Below the pieces are notes generated by a model. It was not told the origin of the DNA. It saw nothing but the letters and a program-made list of their open reading frames with translations, and made no database searches. Both the position numbers and the translations under genes were made by a program. A stretch of DNA of 54,260 nucleotides, taken from positions 16,879 to 71,138 of the forward strand of contig JBBDQS010000138.1 in NCBI GenBank assembly GCA_040905805.1, read 5' to 3'. The first letter of the stretch is position 1; every line of letters starts with the position of its first letter. This DNA comes from Egibacteraceae bacterium. GTDB taxonomy: Bacteria; Actinomycetota; Nitriliruptoria; Euzebyales; Egibacteraceae. Shown here piece by piece: positions 43,775 through 53,323 of this stretch.

Positions 43775-45022
43775 ATGCACACCACCCAAGTCTCGCCGCC
43801 TTCGGAGCGTCCCGTGGACCACACGATCCATCCCACCGACGAGTCGTCCACCAACGGCTCGCGGCTGAAGCTGCCACCGCCGCCGGCGTCCCCCCCGACG
43901 CCGGCCGGCGGGACGGCGGCGCGGTCACCCGGCGTGTGGCGGACGGCGGTGGTGGCCGCACTGGTCGCCGGCCTGGTGTCCGTGGCGGTGACGCTGTCCC
44001 TGGTGGATCAGCGCACCCCCGAGCTGGCGTCGCCCTCGCCCACCGACAGCACCGCGCAGGATCGTGCGGCCGACCAGTCCGTGTCGGAGCGGCAGCAGTC
44101 CGTGGCGCAAGGACAGGGCTCCGTAGCGGAGGTGGCGGACGCGGTGCTGCCGTCGGTCGCCCGCGTGGACGTGGCCGGCGCCCGCGGTCCCGGCTCGGGC
44201 TCGGCGGTGATCTTCCGCGAGGACGGCTACCTGCTCACCAACAACCACGTCGTGGCCGACGCCCGACAGGTGCGGGTCACCCTGCCCGACGGCACCCCCC
44301 GTGACGCCGAGGTCGTCGGCACCGACCCCGCCAGCGACCTGGCCGTGCTCCTCGTCGAGGACGCCACCGACCTGCCCGTGCCCGACTTCGCCGACTCGCC
44401 CCCACGCGTCGGGGACACGACCATCGCCATCGGCTCCCCGTTCGGGCTGGAGGGCACCGTCACCACCGGCGTGGTCAGCGCCCTCAACCGCAACGTGCCG
44501 ACCCCCGGGGCGCCGCTGGTGGACCTGATCCAGACCGACGCGGCGATCAACCCGGGCAACTCGGGGGGCCCGCTGGTCAACGACCGGGGGCAGGTGATCG
44601 GCATCAACACCGCGATCATCTCCGGGTCGGGGGGCAACGTGGGGCTGGGCTTCGCCATCCCGTCCACCACGGTGCTGCCCATCGCCGAGCAGCTCGTCGA
44701 CCAGGGCTTCGTCGAGCACGCCCAGCTCGGTATCCAGGGCCAGGACGTCGATCCGACCGTCGCCGAGCTCTACGGACTGCAGGTGACCGCCGGTGCGCTG
44801 GTGGTGGACGTGGCGTCGGGCAGCGCAGCCGCGGACGCCGGCCTGACCGCCGGGGACATCATCACGGCACTCGACGGTGAGGAGGTGACCTCCATGGCCG
44901 ACCTCGTGGGCCTCATCCGGGGTCACTCACCGGGCGACGAGGTCACGATCACGGTCGTGCGCGGCTCTGACGAGCGCACCGTCGACGTCACGCTGGGCTC
45001 GGCGCCGTCCGAGACGCGGTAG
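43775..45022 (+). CDS. htrA: HtrA/DegP-type serine protease with PDZ domain
   Basis: A 415-aa membrane-anchored S1C protease for envelope protein quality control. A Pro-rich cytosolic N terminus, one TM helix (about 56-76), then a protease domain with catalytic His158 (LLTNNHVV), Asp188 (DPASDLAV) and Ser263 (NPGNSGGPL), and a C-terminal PDZ domain (about 315-405). Start ATG 43775; a GTG at 43769 would add two residues. The TM, protease and PDZ arrangement matches actinobacterial PepD. The two-component pair facing it may control it. Confidence 0.94.
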   Translation: MHTTQVSPPSERPVDHTIHPTDESSTNGSRLKLPPPPASPPTPAGGTAARSPGVWRTAVVAALVAGLVSVAVTLSLVDQRTPELASPSPTDSTAQDRAADQSVSERQQSVAQGQGSVAEVADAVLPSVARVDVAGARGPGSGSAVIFREDGYLLTNNHVVADARQVRVTLPDGTPRDAEVVGTDPASDLAVLLVEDATDLPVPDFADSPPRVGDTTIAIGSPFGLEGTVTTGVVSALNRNVPTPGAPLVDLIQTDAAINPGNSGGPLVNDRGQVIGINTAIISGSGGNVGLGFAIPSTTVLPIAEQLVDQGFVEHAQLGIQGQDVDPTVAELYGLQVTAGALVVDVASGSAAADAGLTAGDIITALDGEEVTSMADLVGLIRGHSPGDEVTITVVRGSDERTVDVTLGSAPSETR

Positions 45023-45404
45023 GCACGCCCGCCCGGTCCAGCGCGTCGCACAGCAGGCGGCGCAGCCCCGCGTCGTCCACCCGGCTCTCCTGCAGCGCGG
45101 CGTCGTCCCACGCGACGATCAGGCGGTTCAGGTCGCGGCTGCCGAGCTCGGGGATCAGCTCCAGGACCCGCAGGTCCAGGGTCTGGTGCCCGGTCCCGGC
45201 ACGGTCCGGCCCGAAGGTCGCGACCACGTTGGCGACCAGGCAGCCCCCGGCGTCGCTGGTCCAGGCCCCCGCCATCAGCGGCAGGTCCTGGCGGTTCGCC
45301 ACCGTCGCCAGCGCGTCCTGTGCCGCCGGGGGCAGCTGCGCCACGGCCCGGCCGAGCCGGGCGCGCGCATCGAGGCGGCTGTGCGCCCGCACACTCCTGC
45401 GCAT
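44988..45404 (-). CDS. Hypothetical 138-aa protein
   Basis: A 138-aa protein starting at ATG 45404, seven bases after GAGGAG. It overlaps the 3' end of htrA by 35 bases, tail to tail. The sequence is helical with an Asp/Glu-rich middle (LDLRVLELIPELGSRDLNRLIVAWDDAAL) and an Arg-rich N terminus. No signal peptide or family motif was recognised. A good ribosome binding site and plausible composition support it. It is divergent from rnhB. Confidence 0.6.
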   Translation of the reverse strand: MRRSVRAHSRLDARARLGRAVAQLPPAAQDALATVANRQDLPLMAGAWTSDAGGCLVANVVATFGPDRAGTGHQTLDLRVLELIPELGSRDLNRLIVAWDDAALQESRVDDAGLRRLLCDALDRAGVPTASRTAPSPA

Positions 45405-45532
45405 CTCCGAGCTCCTCGTCCCGACGGGGACCCTCGCGGTCGCCGGTTCGTCCCCCAGCGTACGCGTCGCGGCGCCTCCCGGGAGGCGCCGCGCCGGATC
45501 CGGCCGCTGGGTGCGCTAGCGTTGCCTCCCAC

Positions 45533-46225
45533 ATGGGCATGCGCGTGAACCAACGCAAGAACGTCGTCTACCGCGGGGGCCGACGCCGGCGGCTGCCTGA
45601 CGTGCCCGGCGTCGCCCACGAGCGGCCCTGGTGGGACCAGGGCGCGGTGGTCGCCGGGGTCGACGAGGTGGGTCGCGGCGCCTGGGCCGGTCCGGTCACC
45701 TACGCCGCGGTGGTGCTGCCCAGCGATCGCCGCATGTACAAGCTGCGGGACTCGAAGATGATCGACCCGCAGCGCCGCGAGGAGCTCGCCGACCGGTTGG
45801 CGGGGTTCGCCGTCGGGATCTCCGTGGGCCACGCGACCAACGACGAGCTCGACCGTCTGGGCATGAGCGAGGGCATCCGCCTGGCCGCCCGCCGCGCCGT
45901 CGACGGCCTGGACGTCCGCCCCGACGTCTGCCTGCTGGACGGCAACTGGGACTTCCTGGCGGGCTACGGCACCCGCAACGAGCGCATCGTGCACGGTGAC
46001 GCCTGGTCGGCGTCGATCGCCGCGGCGTCGATCGTCGCGAAGGTCACCCGCGACCGGCTCATGATGGCCGCCTGCCCCGACCACCCCGCCTACCGCTTCT
46101 CCAGCAACAAAGGCTACCCCTCCCCCGTGCATCAGGCGGCCCTGGCCGAGCACGGACCCTGCGTCCTGCACCGGCGCTCCTGGGCACCGGTCGCCGCGCT
46201 GGCACAGCAACGTCTGGCCTTCTGA
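45533..46225 (+). CDS. rnhB: Ribonuclease HII
   Basis: A 230-aa RNase HII that cuts RNA within RNA-DNA hybrids. Family blocks: GVDEVGRGAWAGPVTYAAVVL with the first catalytic Asp and Glu, LDGNWDFL with Asp, SIAAASIVAKVTRDRLM, and YRFSSNKGYPSPVH. ATG 45533 is used; a second ATG at 45539 is possible. The size is normal. It is followed closely by a small membrane protein gene. Confidence 0.93.
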   Translation: MGMRVNQRKNVVYRGGRRRRLPDVPGVAHERPWWDQGAVVAGVDEVGRGAWAGPVTYAAVVLPSDRRMYKLRDSKMIDPQRREELADRLAGFAVGISVGHATNDELDRLGMSEGIRLAARRAVDGLDVRPDVCLLDGNWDFLAGYGTRNERIVHGDAWSASIAAASIVAKVTRDRLMMAACPDHPAYRFSSNKGYPSPVHQAALAEHGPCVLHRRSWAPVAALAQQRLAF

Positions 46226-46246
46226 CCGCCGGGTAGAGTGCCCGCC

Positions 46247-46507
46247 ATGACTGCAGCGACCATCCTCGGCACGCTCCTCGCCGGCTTGCTCATCGGCGCC
46301 CTGGCACGGCTGGTCACCCCCGGCACCGCCGGGATGGGCTGCCTGCCGACGGTCGCGATCGGCGTGGGCGGGGCCTTCCTCGGCCAGCTGCTCGCGGGCG
46401 CGCTCGGCGTCGGGGTCGGCGACCAGGGCTGGCTCGGGCTGCTCTTCAGCGTCCTCGGGGCGATCCTGCTGCTGCTGCTCCTGCAGGCGATCGCGGGCCG
46501 GCGCTAG
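46247..46507 (+). CDS. GlsB/YeaQ/YmgE-family small membrane protein
   Basis: An 86-aa protein with three hydrophobic segments, LGTLLAGLLIGALARLV, a central Gly-rich helix (VAIGVGGAFLGQLLAGAL) and a C-terminal helix (GLLFSVLGAILLLLLLQAI). The LLAGLLIGALARLV...G pattern is the hallmark of this stress-induced family. ATG 46247; an in-frame GTG at 46238 would add three residues. Confidence 0.85.
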   Translation: MTAATILGTLLAGLLIGALARLVTPGTAGMGCLPTVAIGVGGAFLGQLLAGALGVGVGDQGWLGLLFSVLGAILLLLLLQAIAGRR

Positions 46508-46547
46508 CTAGGCCCGGCCTCCCGGTGCGCCCCGCTACGCTGGTCGG

Positions 46548-47687
46548 ATGAGACTGTTCGACACGCGGCAGCGCGCCGTGCGCGACCTGGCCGCGGGCGC
46601 CGCCGTGCGGATGTACGTGTGCGGCATCACGCCGTACGACTCGACCCACCTCGGGCACGCCTTCACCTACATCGTCTTCGACGCCCTCATCCGCGTGCTG
46701 GAGCACCGGGGCCACACCGTGCGCTATGTGCGCAACGTCACCGACGTCGACGACGACATCCTGCGCAAGGCCCGGGAGCTCGGGGTCGACTATCTCGACC
46801 TGGCCCGGCGCGAGGTCGCCCGGTTCGATCGGGACCTCGCCGCGCTCGGCCTGCGGCAGCCGGATGTCGAGCCGCGTGCCACCGAGACCGTGCCGGCGAT
46901 CGCCCGGGCGGTGCGCGGCCTGGTCGACGCCGGCGTGGCCTACCCCACCGGCGACGGCCGGGTCTACGTCGACACGCAGGCCACCGAGCAGTTCGGCCGG
47001 CTCGCCCGCCTGGACGCCGACGAGGCGCTGCGCCAGTTCGCGGAGAAGGGCGGCGACCCGGAGGCGCCGGGCAAGCGCGCCCCTCTGGACTTCCTGCTCT
47101 GGCAGCCGAGCGGGCCGGACGAACCGAGCTGGGACAGCGACTTCGGGCCCGGTCGGCCCGGCTGGCACATCGAGTGCTCCGTGATGGCCCAGGAGCACCT
47201 CGGTGCCACCATCGACATCCACGGGGGCGGCAACGACCTCGTCTTCCCCCACCACGAGGCCGAGATCGTCCAGGCCGAGCACCTGACGGGCGACGCCCCG
47301 TTCGCCCGCTTCTGGATGCACACCGGCATGGTCGCCTGGGACGGCGCGAAGATGTCCAAGTCCCTCGGCAACCTCGTCTTCGTGCGCGACCTGCTCGAGC
47401 GCTTCGAGCCGGGCGCCCTGCGCCGCTACCTGCTCGAGCACCACTACCGCGCCGACTGGGCGTTCGCCGACGACGAGCTGGCGGAGTCGGCCGGCGCCTT
47501 CAAGGTGTGGCGCGACGTGGCCGGAGGTGACGGGGCGCGACCGGACCTGGTGGCGCCGTTCCACGCCGCGCTGGACGACGACCTCGACATCCCCGGAGCC
47601 GTCGCGGTCCTGGACGAGGCCGCCGCCGCCGGTGCGGGCGCCACGGTGCGCGAGCTGGCGCCGATCCTCGGCTTCGTGCTCGGCTGA
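46548..47687 (+). CDS. mshC: Mycothiol ligase MshC (Cys:GlcN-Ins ligase)
   Basis: A 379-aa class I synthetase-like enzyme that joins cysteine to the glucosaminyl-inositol precursor of mycothiol. Zinc-site cysteine and HIGH-type motif are in MYVCGITPYDSTHLGHAFTY (23-42), a form typical of MshC rather than cysteinyl-tRNA synthetase; KMSKSLGNLVF and PHHEAEI are also present. It is shorter than usual (about 410 aa), mostly at the C terminus. CysS remains the alternative but is less likely. Confidence 0.85.
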   Translation: MRLFDTRQRAVRDLAAGAAVRMYVCGITPYDSTHLGHAFTYIVFDALIRVLEHRGHTVRYVRNVTDVDDDILRKARELGVDYLDLARREVARFDRDLAALGLRQPDVEPRATETVPAIARAVRGLVDAGVAYPTGDGRVYVDTQATEQFGRLARLDADEALRQFAEKGGDPEAPGKRAPLDFLLWQPSGPDEPSWDSDFGPGRPGWHIECSVMAQEHLGATIDIHGGGNDLVFPHHEAEIVQAEHLTGDAPFARFWMHTGMVAWDGAKMSKSLGNLVFVRDLLERFEPGALRRYLLEHHYRADWAFADDELAESAGAFKVWRDVAGGDGARPDLVAPFHAALDDDLDIPGAVAVLDEAAAAGAGATVRELAPILGFVLG

Positions 47688-47791
47688 GAAAAAGTTTCGT
47701 GAATCGTGTGTAGGCCTGGCGGGGCGGGGGCAGAGTAGGTCTCAACAGACGCGCGCCAGTTGGGTCAGCCCGCAGCCCATCGCCGAGCGCT

Positions 47792-47821
47792 CGAGGCCCC
47801 CGCCCGACCACGGGGGCCTCG
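47792..47821 (+). terminator. Rho-independent terminator after mshC
   Basis: Perfect 11-bp stem, arms CGAGGCCCCCG and CGGGGGCCTCG, 8-base loop, followed by AACTTTTT, the best-formed terminator in the window. It lies about 100 bases past the mshC stop and ends that transcript or a small RNA. Confidence 0.9.
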
Positions 47822-47907
47822 AACTTTTTCGGCTCTTGTGACCAAGGTTGGCGACGAGGGCGCAGGAGTGGGGCAGGCGTGCGCGCCGGCGCTGCGACAC
47901 GACCCGT

Positions 47908-48012
47908 GCACCACTTTGGCGGTGGTCGCGTGGCCAGGCCAGATCCCCGGCCGCGTCGCCGGGCCAGCGCACCACTTTGGCGGTGGTCGCGTGGCCAGGC
48001 CAGATCCCCGGC
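47908..48012. repeat. 44-bp perfect direct repeat, two copies
   Basis: The same 44 bases occur at 47908-47951 and 47969-48012, a period of 61, with CCAC/GTGG arms able to fold as a small hairpin in each copy. It may be a recent duplication of a regulatory or RNA element. No protein is coded by it. Confidence 0.9.
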
Positions 48013-48115
48013 GGCGAAGGTCGCGGTCTCCGCGACCGCGCGACAAAGGCGCGGCGAGACGCCGGGTTGAACCCACGGATCGTTGAGTTGAGAAGGCCCA
48101 CTCTTTCCCGCGGGC

Positions 48116-49795
48116 CTACCAGCGCACGAGCGGGCGGTACTTGATGCGGTGCGGCTGGTCGGCTTCGGCGCCGAGGCGCGCGCGGCGGTCCGCCTCGTAG
48201 TCGGTGTAGCCGCCCTCGAACACGTGCACCGTGCTGTCGCCCTCGAAGGCCAGCATGTGGGTGGCCACGCGGTCGAGGAACCACCGGTCGTGGCTGATCA
48301 CCACCGCGCAGCCGGCGAACTCCAGCAGGGCCTCCTCAAGCGCCCGGAGCGTGTCCACGTCGAGGTCGTTGGTCGGCTCGTCGAGCAGCAGCAGGTTGCC
48401 GCCGCGGCGCAGCAGCTTCGCCAGGTGCACGCGGTTGCGCTCGCCGCCGGAGGCGTGGCCGACCTTCTTCTGCTGGTCGGGTCCCTTGAAGTTGAACGAG
48501 GCGACGTAGGCGCGGCTGTTGACCTCGCGCTTGCCGAGCTGGAGGGTCTCCAGCCCGTCGGTGATCTCCTCGAAGATCGTCTTGTCGGCGTCGAGGGTGT
48601 CGCGGGACTGGTCGACGTAGGCCAGCTCCACGGTCTCGCCCACGCGCAGCGTCCCGGCGTCGGGCTTCTCCTCGCCGACGATCATCCGAAACAGGGTCGT
48701 CTTGCCCGCGCCGTTGGGGCCGATCACCCCGACGATGCCGCCCGGCGGCAGCCGGAAGCTCAAGTCCTCGATGAGCAGGGTGTCGCCGAAGCCCTTGCTG
48801 ACCCCGTCGGCCTCGACGACGACGTCGCCGAGGCGCTGCCCGGTGGGGATCGTGATCTCGGCGGTGCCCTCGCGCTGGGCGGGCCCCTGGGCCAGCAGCG
48901 CCTCGTAGGCCTGGATGCGCGCCTTGGACTTCGCCTGGCGGGCCTTGGGCGAGGCGCGCACCCACTCCAGCTCGTGGGCCAGGGTCCGCTGGCGGGCGGA
49001 CTCCTGCTTGTCCTCGTGGGCCAGGCGCGCGTGCTTCTGCTCCAACCACCCGGTGTAGTTGCCCTCGAAGGGCATGCCCTTGCCGCGGTCGAGCTCCAGG
49101 ATCCAGCCCGCGACGTTGTCCAGGAAGTAGCGGTCGTGCGTCACAGCCACCACCGTGCCCGGATACTCCTCGAGGTGGCGCTCCAGCCAGGCGACGCTCT
49201 CCGCGTCGAGGTGGTTGGTCGGCTCGTCGAGCAGGAGCATGTCGGGACGCGACAGCAGGAGGCGGCAGAGCGCGACGCGGCGGACCTCGCCCCCCGACAG
49301 GGTGGCGACGTCGGCATCCCCAGGCGGGACCCGCAGCGCATCCATCGCCACCTCCAGGGTCCGGTCGAGGTCCCAGGCGTTGGCCGCCTCGATGGAGTCC
49401 TGGACGGCGGCGAACTCCTCGTAGACCTTGGTCATGGCGTCGTCGTCGAGCGGCTCGGCCATCTGGGCGGACAGCTCGTTGAAGCGCTCCAGCAGGGCGG
49501 CGGCCTCCCCCACACCCTCCATGACGTTGCCGCGCACGTCCTTGTCGGGGTCGAGCACCGGCTCCTGCGGCAGGTAGCCGACGCTGACCCCCTCAGCGGA
49601 CCACGCCTCCCCCTCGAACTCGGTGTCGACGCCGGCCATGACCCGCAGCAGGCTCGACTTGCCCGATCCGTTCGGGCCGATGACACCGATCTTGGCTCCG
49701 GGCAGGAACGACAGCCAGATGCCGGACAAGATCTCCTTGTTGGGGGGGACGACCTTGGCCAGGCCTTTCATCACGTACACGTACTCGAGTGCCAC
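48116..49795 (-). CDS. ettA: Energy-dependent translational throttle protein EttA (ABC-F)
   Basis: A 559-aa ABC-F protein that gates the ribosome E site according to energy charge. It has two ATPase domains, Walker [10 protein letters not shown] and GPNGAGKTT, signatures LSGGE and ASGGERNR, and Walker [12 protein letters not shown] and [11 protein letters not shown], with the interdomain P-site tRNA-interaction region between. Length is right for EttA (about 555 aa). Start GTG 49795, giving [11 protein letters not shown], matching EttA N termini, with GAGGAAG upstream. Confidence 0.95.
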   Translation of the reverse strand: MALEYVYVMKGLAKVVPPNKEILSGIWLSFLPGAKIGVIGPNGSGKSSLLRVMAGVDTEFEGEAWSAEGVSVGYLPQEPVLDPDKDVRGNVMEGVGEAAALLERFNELSAQMAEPLDDDAMTKVYEEFAAVQDSIEAANAWDLDRTLEVAMDALRVPPGDADVATLSGGEVRRVALCRLLLSRPDMLLLDEPTNHLDAESVAWLERHLEEYPGTVVAVTHDRYFLDNVAGWILELDRGKGMPFEGNYTGWLEQKHARLAHEDKQESARQRTLAHELEWVRASPKARQAKSKARIQAYEALLAQGPAQREGTAEITIPTGQRLGDVVVEADGVSKGFGDTLLIEDLSFRLPPGGIVGVIGPNGAGKTTLFRMIVGEEKPDAGTLRVGETVELAYVDQSRDTLDADKTIFEEITDGLETLQLGKREVNSRAYVASFNFKGPDQQKKVGHASGGERNRVHLAKLLRRGGNLLLLDEPTNDLDVDTLRALEEALLEFAGCAVVISHDRWFLDRVATHMLAFEGDSTVHVFEGGYTDYEADRRARLGAEADQPHRIKYRPLVRW

Positions 49796-49958
49796 GACGG
49801 GCTTCTTCCTCACGGGGGCACGACAGGACCAGCGGACAACTGTAGCGGTGCGCCGGCCCGGTATGCTGACCGGACCTGCCATCCGCTAGGCTGCCGTCGG
49901 CCTTCCCCACGCCACGGCTCGAAGCTCGGAAGGAACCACCGTTCCCACTGCCGAGGAC

Positions 49959-51041
49959 GTGAATGCGCGCGCGCCCGTGCGCACGATGCAGATGCTGCTC
50001 GCCGCCACCGCCTTCCTGCTCGCCGGGGGCGGCTTGGCCCTGGCCGGCGGCGGCCCCGGGTCGGGGACCGACGCCGGCCGCCCCGTCCAGGCGACGGTGA
50101 CCGACGTCGCCGTGGCCCCCCGCGACAGTGGGGGCGCGCGGCCGAGCCGCGATCGCCCGTTGGACACCGCCGACCCGGCCGCGCGCCCACCCGCCCCCCC
50201 GGGGGCGCCCCCGCCCCTCGAGGACTTCGGCGCCGTGACCGTGCACCGTCCAGCCGTGCGGCTGGACGCCGTGGCCGCGGACAACCCCCTGGGTGCCGTC
50301 CTGGAGCACCCGGACGTGCGGTTCGCCACCGTGGTGCACACCACCACCATGGCAGTCGCCGGTGCCGACGGGCAGCTGCACGAGGTGACCGTCGCCGCGG
50401 TCGACCCGCGGGGGTTCCGGGTGCTCACGCCCCAGGTCACCGCCGACGCGCACGATCTCTGGCAGCACCTGGTCGACGGCAACGCGGTCGTCAGCACCGA
50501 GGCGGCCGAGCGGGTGGGCGCCGGCCTCGGCGGGGTGCTCGACCTCGTGGATCGGCCCGAGGTGCGGGTCGGGGCCATCGCCGTGCTCGGCGTCCCCTCC
50601 CCGGCTGACGTGATCGTGAGCCGTGACGCCGGGTTCCATCGGGGCATCGGGGAGTCCCCCTCCCTGCTGGTGTCCATCAGCGACGCAGCACGCGCGTCGC
50701 GGGTCGCCGCCGAGCTCGCCGAGCGGGTGGCGGCGCACGCCACGCCCCTGGTGGAGGATCGCGTCGTCGAGCTGGGCCGGACCCACGTCCCGGCGGACCA
50801 GTGGGACGGGGTGTGGGACCGCCTCGCCCAGTGCGAGTCGAGCGGGCGCTGGCACCTCGACTCGGGCAACGGCTACTACGGCGGCCTGCAGTTCCTGCCG
50901 TCGAGCTGGCACTGGGTGGGGGGCACCGGCCTGCCCCACGAGGCCAGCCGCGAGGAGCAGATCGCCCGGGCCAAGATCCTGCTGGCCCACCAGGGCTGGG
51001 AGGCCTGGCCGGCCTGCTCGGCCGCCCTCGGCTACCGCTGA
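49959..51041 (+). CDS. Secreted protein with resuscitation-promoting factor domain
   Basis: A 360-aa secreted protein. A signal peptide (about 10-30) is followed by a Pro-rich stretch (70-90), a mixed region and, at residues 285-360, an Rpf transglycosylase-like domain: WDRLAQCESSGRWHLDSGNG, YYGGLQFLPSSW, EQIARAKILLAHQGWEAWPACS, with the catalytic Glu in CESSG. Rpfs cleave peptidoglycan and help dormant actinobacteria regrow. The N-terminal half is unlike the usual DUF348/G5 module. Start GTG 49959 is uncertain. Confidence 0.87.
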   Translation: MNARAPVRTMQMLLAATAFLLAGGGLALAGGGPGSGTDAGRPVQATVTDVAVAPRDSGGARPSRDRPLDTADPAARPPAPPGAPPPLEDFGAVTVHRPAVRLDAVAADNPLGAVLEHPDVRFATVVHTTTMAVAGADGQLHEVTVAAVDPRGFRVLTPQVTADAHDLWQHLVDGNAVVSTEAAERVGAGLGGVLDLVDRPEVRVGAIAVLGVPSPADVIVSRDAGFHRGIGESPSLLVSISDAARASRVAAELAERVAAHATPLVEDRVVELGRTHVPADQWDGVWDRLAQCESSGRWHLDSGNGYYGGLQFLPSSWHWVGGTGLPHEASREEQIARAKILLAHQGWEAWPACSAALGYR

Positions 51042-51075
51042 CGAAGCCGGATGCCGCCGGGCGTCGGCGCGGGTG

Positions 51076-52236
51076 CTACTCGGCGCGCAGCGCCCGCAGG
51101 GGGTGCCAGGACTGCTGCGGGGTGGTGTGCAGGTCGTAGAGCCCACCGCCGAGGACCTTGCCGTCCCGCAGGGCGTCGACGAAGGCCGGCACGTGGGGGA
51201 GGCGGTCGGCGATGCCGCCGGCCATGTGGATCGGCAGGTTGGGATCGCCGGTGCGCACCCGCGTCTCGAGGATGTTGTCGAGGTTCCAACGGTAGGTCGT
51301 CCCGGGATCCGTGCCCCGAAAGGAGCTGTAGCTCATCGGGATGTACACGTCGTAGAAGGGCCGCAGCTGCGCCCACGGGAACCCGGGCCACCAGCTCGGC
51401 CGCAGGTCGAGCTGGAGCGGCGGCAAGACGATGGCCGCCAGCGGGAAGTCGGGACCTGCCCACTCCCGCAGCTCGGCGGACAGCTGCACGACCCGGCGGC
51501 TGCGTTCGGCCACGTCGGCCAGACGCTCCGCCTCGATGTCCAGGCCGAAGGCGTCGGGCCGGTCCCCTCGGGGTGTGGTGAAGGAGATCGCGGCCTGTGC
51601 CCGGCGCAGGTCCGTCGCGGGGTCCAGGTGGTCGGGCAGGTACCACGTCATCACCCGCATACCCAGGTCGTGAGCGGCCTCGATGAGGCGACCCAGCCGG
51701 GCCGGGTCGTGGATGTCCGCCGGCGAGCTGAAGCGGCCCGTCTGCACGAAGATCGCCTGCGCGCCCCCTGCGGCCGCCCGGGCCGCCTGCTCCTCGGGGC
51801 TGATCTCGACGTCGTACAGGTCGACCCAGGTCGACAGTCCGGCGAAGGTCGCGAGCCGCGGTTCGGCAGGGACCAGCGGGATGCGTGCCGCCTCTCCGGG
51901 CGCGGGTGCGGGTGGTGGTGGGGCCGGCTGCGCGGGCGGCTCGGGGGCTGGCGCGGGCAGGAGATCGGGGACCGGGACGGGAACGGGAACGGGCGGCAGC
52001 ACCGGCAGGTCCACAGCCCCGATGGCCGACTCGACCACGGTCCCGGCCGCAGGAGCACCCGGCACCACGGGCGCCACGTCGAGGCTGCTCAGCCGCACCC
52101 CGGGGGTCACGGTGGGCGCGGCGTCGCGCGCCACCACGCTCAGACCCGACGCCAGCAGGGCCAGGGTCAGCACCAGCATCCACACCTGGCGGGTGACCTC
52201 AGCGGGACGGGGCGAGCCGGCGGGCGAGGGCGTCAC
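51076..52236 (-). CDS. Secreted TIM-barrel-like protein (glycosidase-like)
   Basis: A 386-aa protein with one N-terminal TM/signal segment (about 19-37), a very Pro-rich linker (about 85-115) and a beta/alpha-barrel-like C-terminal domain with FGLDIEAERL, LAAIVLPP and YIPMSYSSFRG, which resemble secreted glycoside-hydrolase-like families. No catalytic residues are proven. GTG 52236 is the start. Substrate unknown; wall glycans are a guess. Confidence 0.7.
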   Translation of the reverse strand: MTPSPAGSPRPAEVTRQVWMLVLTLALLASGLSVVARDAAPTVTPGVRLSSLDVAPVVPGAPAAGTVVESAIGAVDLPVLPPVPVPVPVPDLLPAPAPEPPAQPAPPPPAPAPGEAARIPLVPAEPRLATFAGLSTWVDLYDVEISPEEQAARAAAGGAQAIFVQTGRFSSPADIHDPARLGRLIEAAHDLGMRVMTWYLPDHLDPATDLRRAQAAISFTTPRGDRPDAFGLDIEAERLADVAERSRRVVQLSAELREWAGPDFPLAAIVLPPLQLDLRPSWWPGFPWAQLRPFYDVYIPMSYSSFRGTDPGTTYRWNLDNILETRVRTGDPNLPIHMAGGIADRLPHVPAFVDALRDGKVLGGGLYDLHTTPQQSWHPLRALRAE

Positions 52237-52395
52237 GGCAGCATCATGTCGACAGGACCTTCCGCACACGGGTCAGAGGCCGGTCCCGGAACCCGGTCGC
52301 CGGGTCCGGCCTGGCCAGCAGTCAACGAGCGTAGCGGTCAGCGGGTGACGCGACAGCGATGGATTGCGTCGTTTGCGTCGACTGCGGCCCAACCC

Positions 52396-53280
52396 TCACG
52401 GGAAGATCGTCAGCGCGCCGATGGCCAGACCCAGGCCGGCGGCGGCCCAGGCGGTCTGCCGCAGCTCCGCCAGCATGCCGATGACGAGGCCGAGCAACGC
52501 GAAGAGCCCCATCAGGTGCACGCTCCGGACGAGGGCCTGGGCCTCGAAATCCAGTCCCCCGAAGGCGGCCAGGCCGACCAGCACGGCGGGGGTCACGAGC
52601 GTCGGCCTGGCGACCGTGCCCGCGCCACGGGCACGGCCGAGCATCACCACGACGGCGGACGCGATCCCGACCGGCCAGAGCAGCAGCGCGGCGGCGATCA
52701 CCATGCCGCCACCGAGCTGGCCCCGCGCCGCCATCGACACCAGCAGGAGCACCGCCGCGATCCCCGCGGCGATGCCGAGGATGCCGGCGATCTGGCGAGC
52801 GCCGGTGTACAGGGCCTGGGGCGTGCCGCGGAACGCGTCACGGGCCTTCACGCTGCCGTACGCCGCCAGGAGCGCGTACCCCAGCCACTGGGCCGTGCGC
52901 ACCAGCACGGCCTCGATGCCGGCAAGGTGGTCCGCGCCGGCGAGCGGGATCGCCGCCAGCGGCGGCACCTGCGCCAGGAGGGCCAGCGCCACCCCGGCCA
53001 GGGCGATCGGCAGCGCGAGCGCGACGCCGAGGCCGAACGCCCTGCCGGAGAAGCCCGCCAGGCCGTACATGCTCCAGGGCTCCTTGCGATAGCGGATCAG
53101 CAGGAAGGGCACCAGGATCGTGGTCACCAGCGGCAGGAGGATGCCCAGCGGCACCCGGATCCCCGGCACCCGTTCCACTTGGGTGATGCGCAGGACGGCC
53201 TGGACGATGATCCCACCGAACACGAACACCGCCCCGGACAGGAAGAGGTCGGAGCGGGCGTCTTCGGTGCTCGTGTACAT
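52396..53280 (-). CDS. Polytopic membrane protein, unknown
   Basis: A 294-aa protein of about eight hydrophobic helices over nearly its whole length, with few charges. No transport or catalytic motif is seen. ATG 53280 is used; ATG 53289 would add three residues. Its start is divergent from the CinA-like gene, 43 bases apart. Confidence 0.7.
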   Translation of the reverse strand: MYTSTEDARSDLFLSGAVFVFGGIIVQAVLRITQVERVPGIRVPLGILLPLVTTILVPFLLIRYRKEPWSMYGLAGFSGRAFGLGVALALPIALAGVALALLAQVPPLAAIPLAGADHLAGIEAVLVRTAQWLGYALLAAYGSVKARDAFRGTPQALYTGARQIAGILGIAAGIAAVLLLVSMAARGQLGGGMVIAAALLLWPVGIASAVVVMLGRARGAGTVARPTLVTPAVLVGLAAFGGLDFEAQALVRSVHLMGLFALLGLVIGMLAELRQTAWAAAGLGLAIGALTIFP

Positions 53281-53323
53281 GAGCCGCATCCTACGATTCC
53301 CGGCGGCCGGTATCCTCGCCGCC

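Larger units (their letters stand above)
47688..48115. other. Long non-coding region between mshC and ettA
   Basis: A 428-base gap with no credible gene. It holds a strong terminator (47792-47821) and a 44-base block present twice (47908-48012). Frames crossing it on either strand are repeat-derived. An sRNA ending at the terminator is possible but no family was recognised. Confidence 0.7.

Noticed and set aside
46548-47687. Cysteinyl-tRNA synthetase
   Set aside because: The motif CGITPYDSTHLGHAFTY and the short length fit MshC better than CysS.
47738-47828. 6C small RNA
   Set aside because: The expected two hairpins with runs of six C in the loops are not visible.
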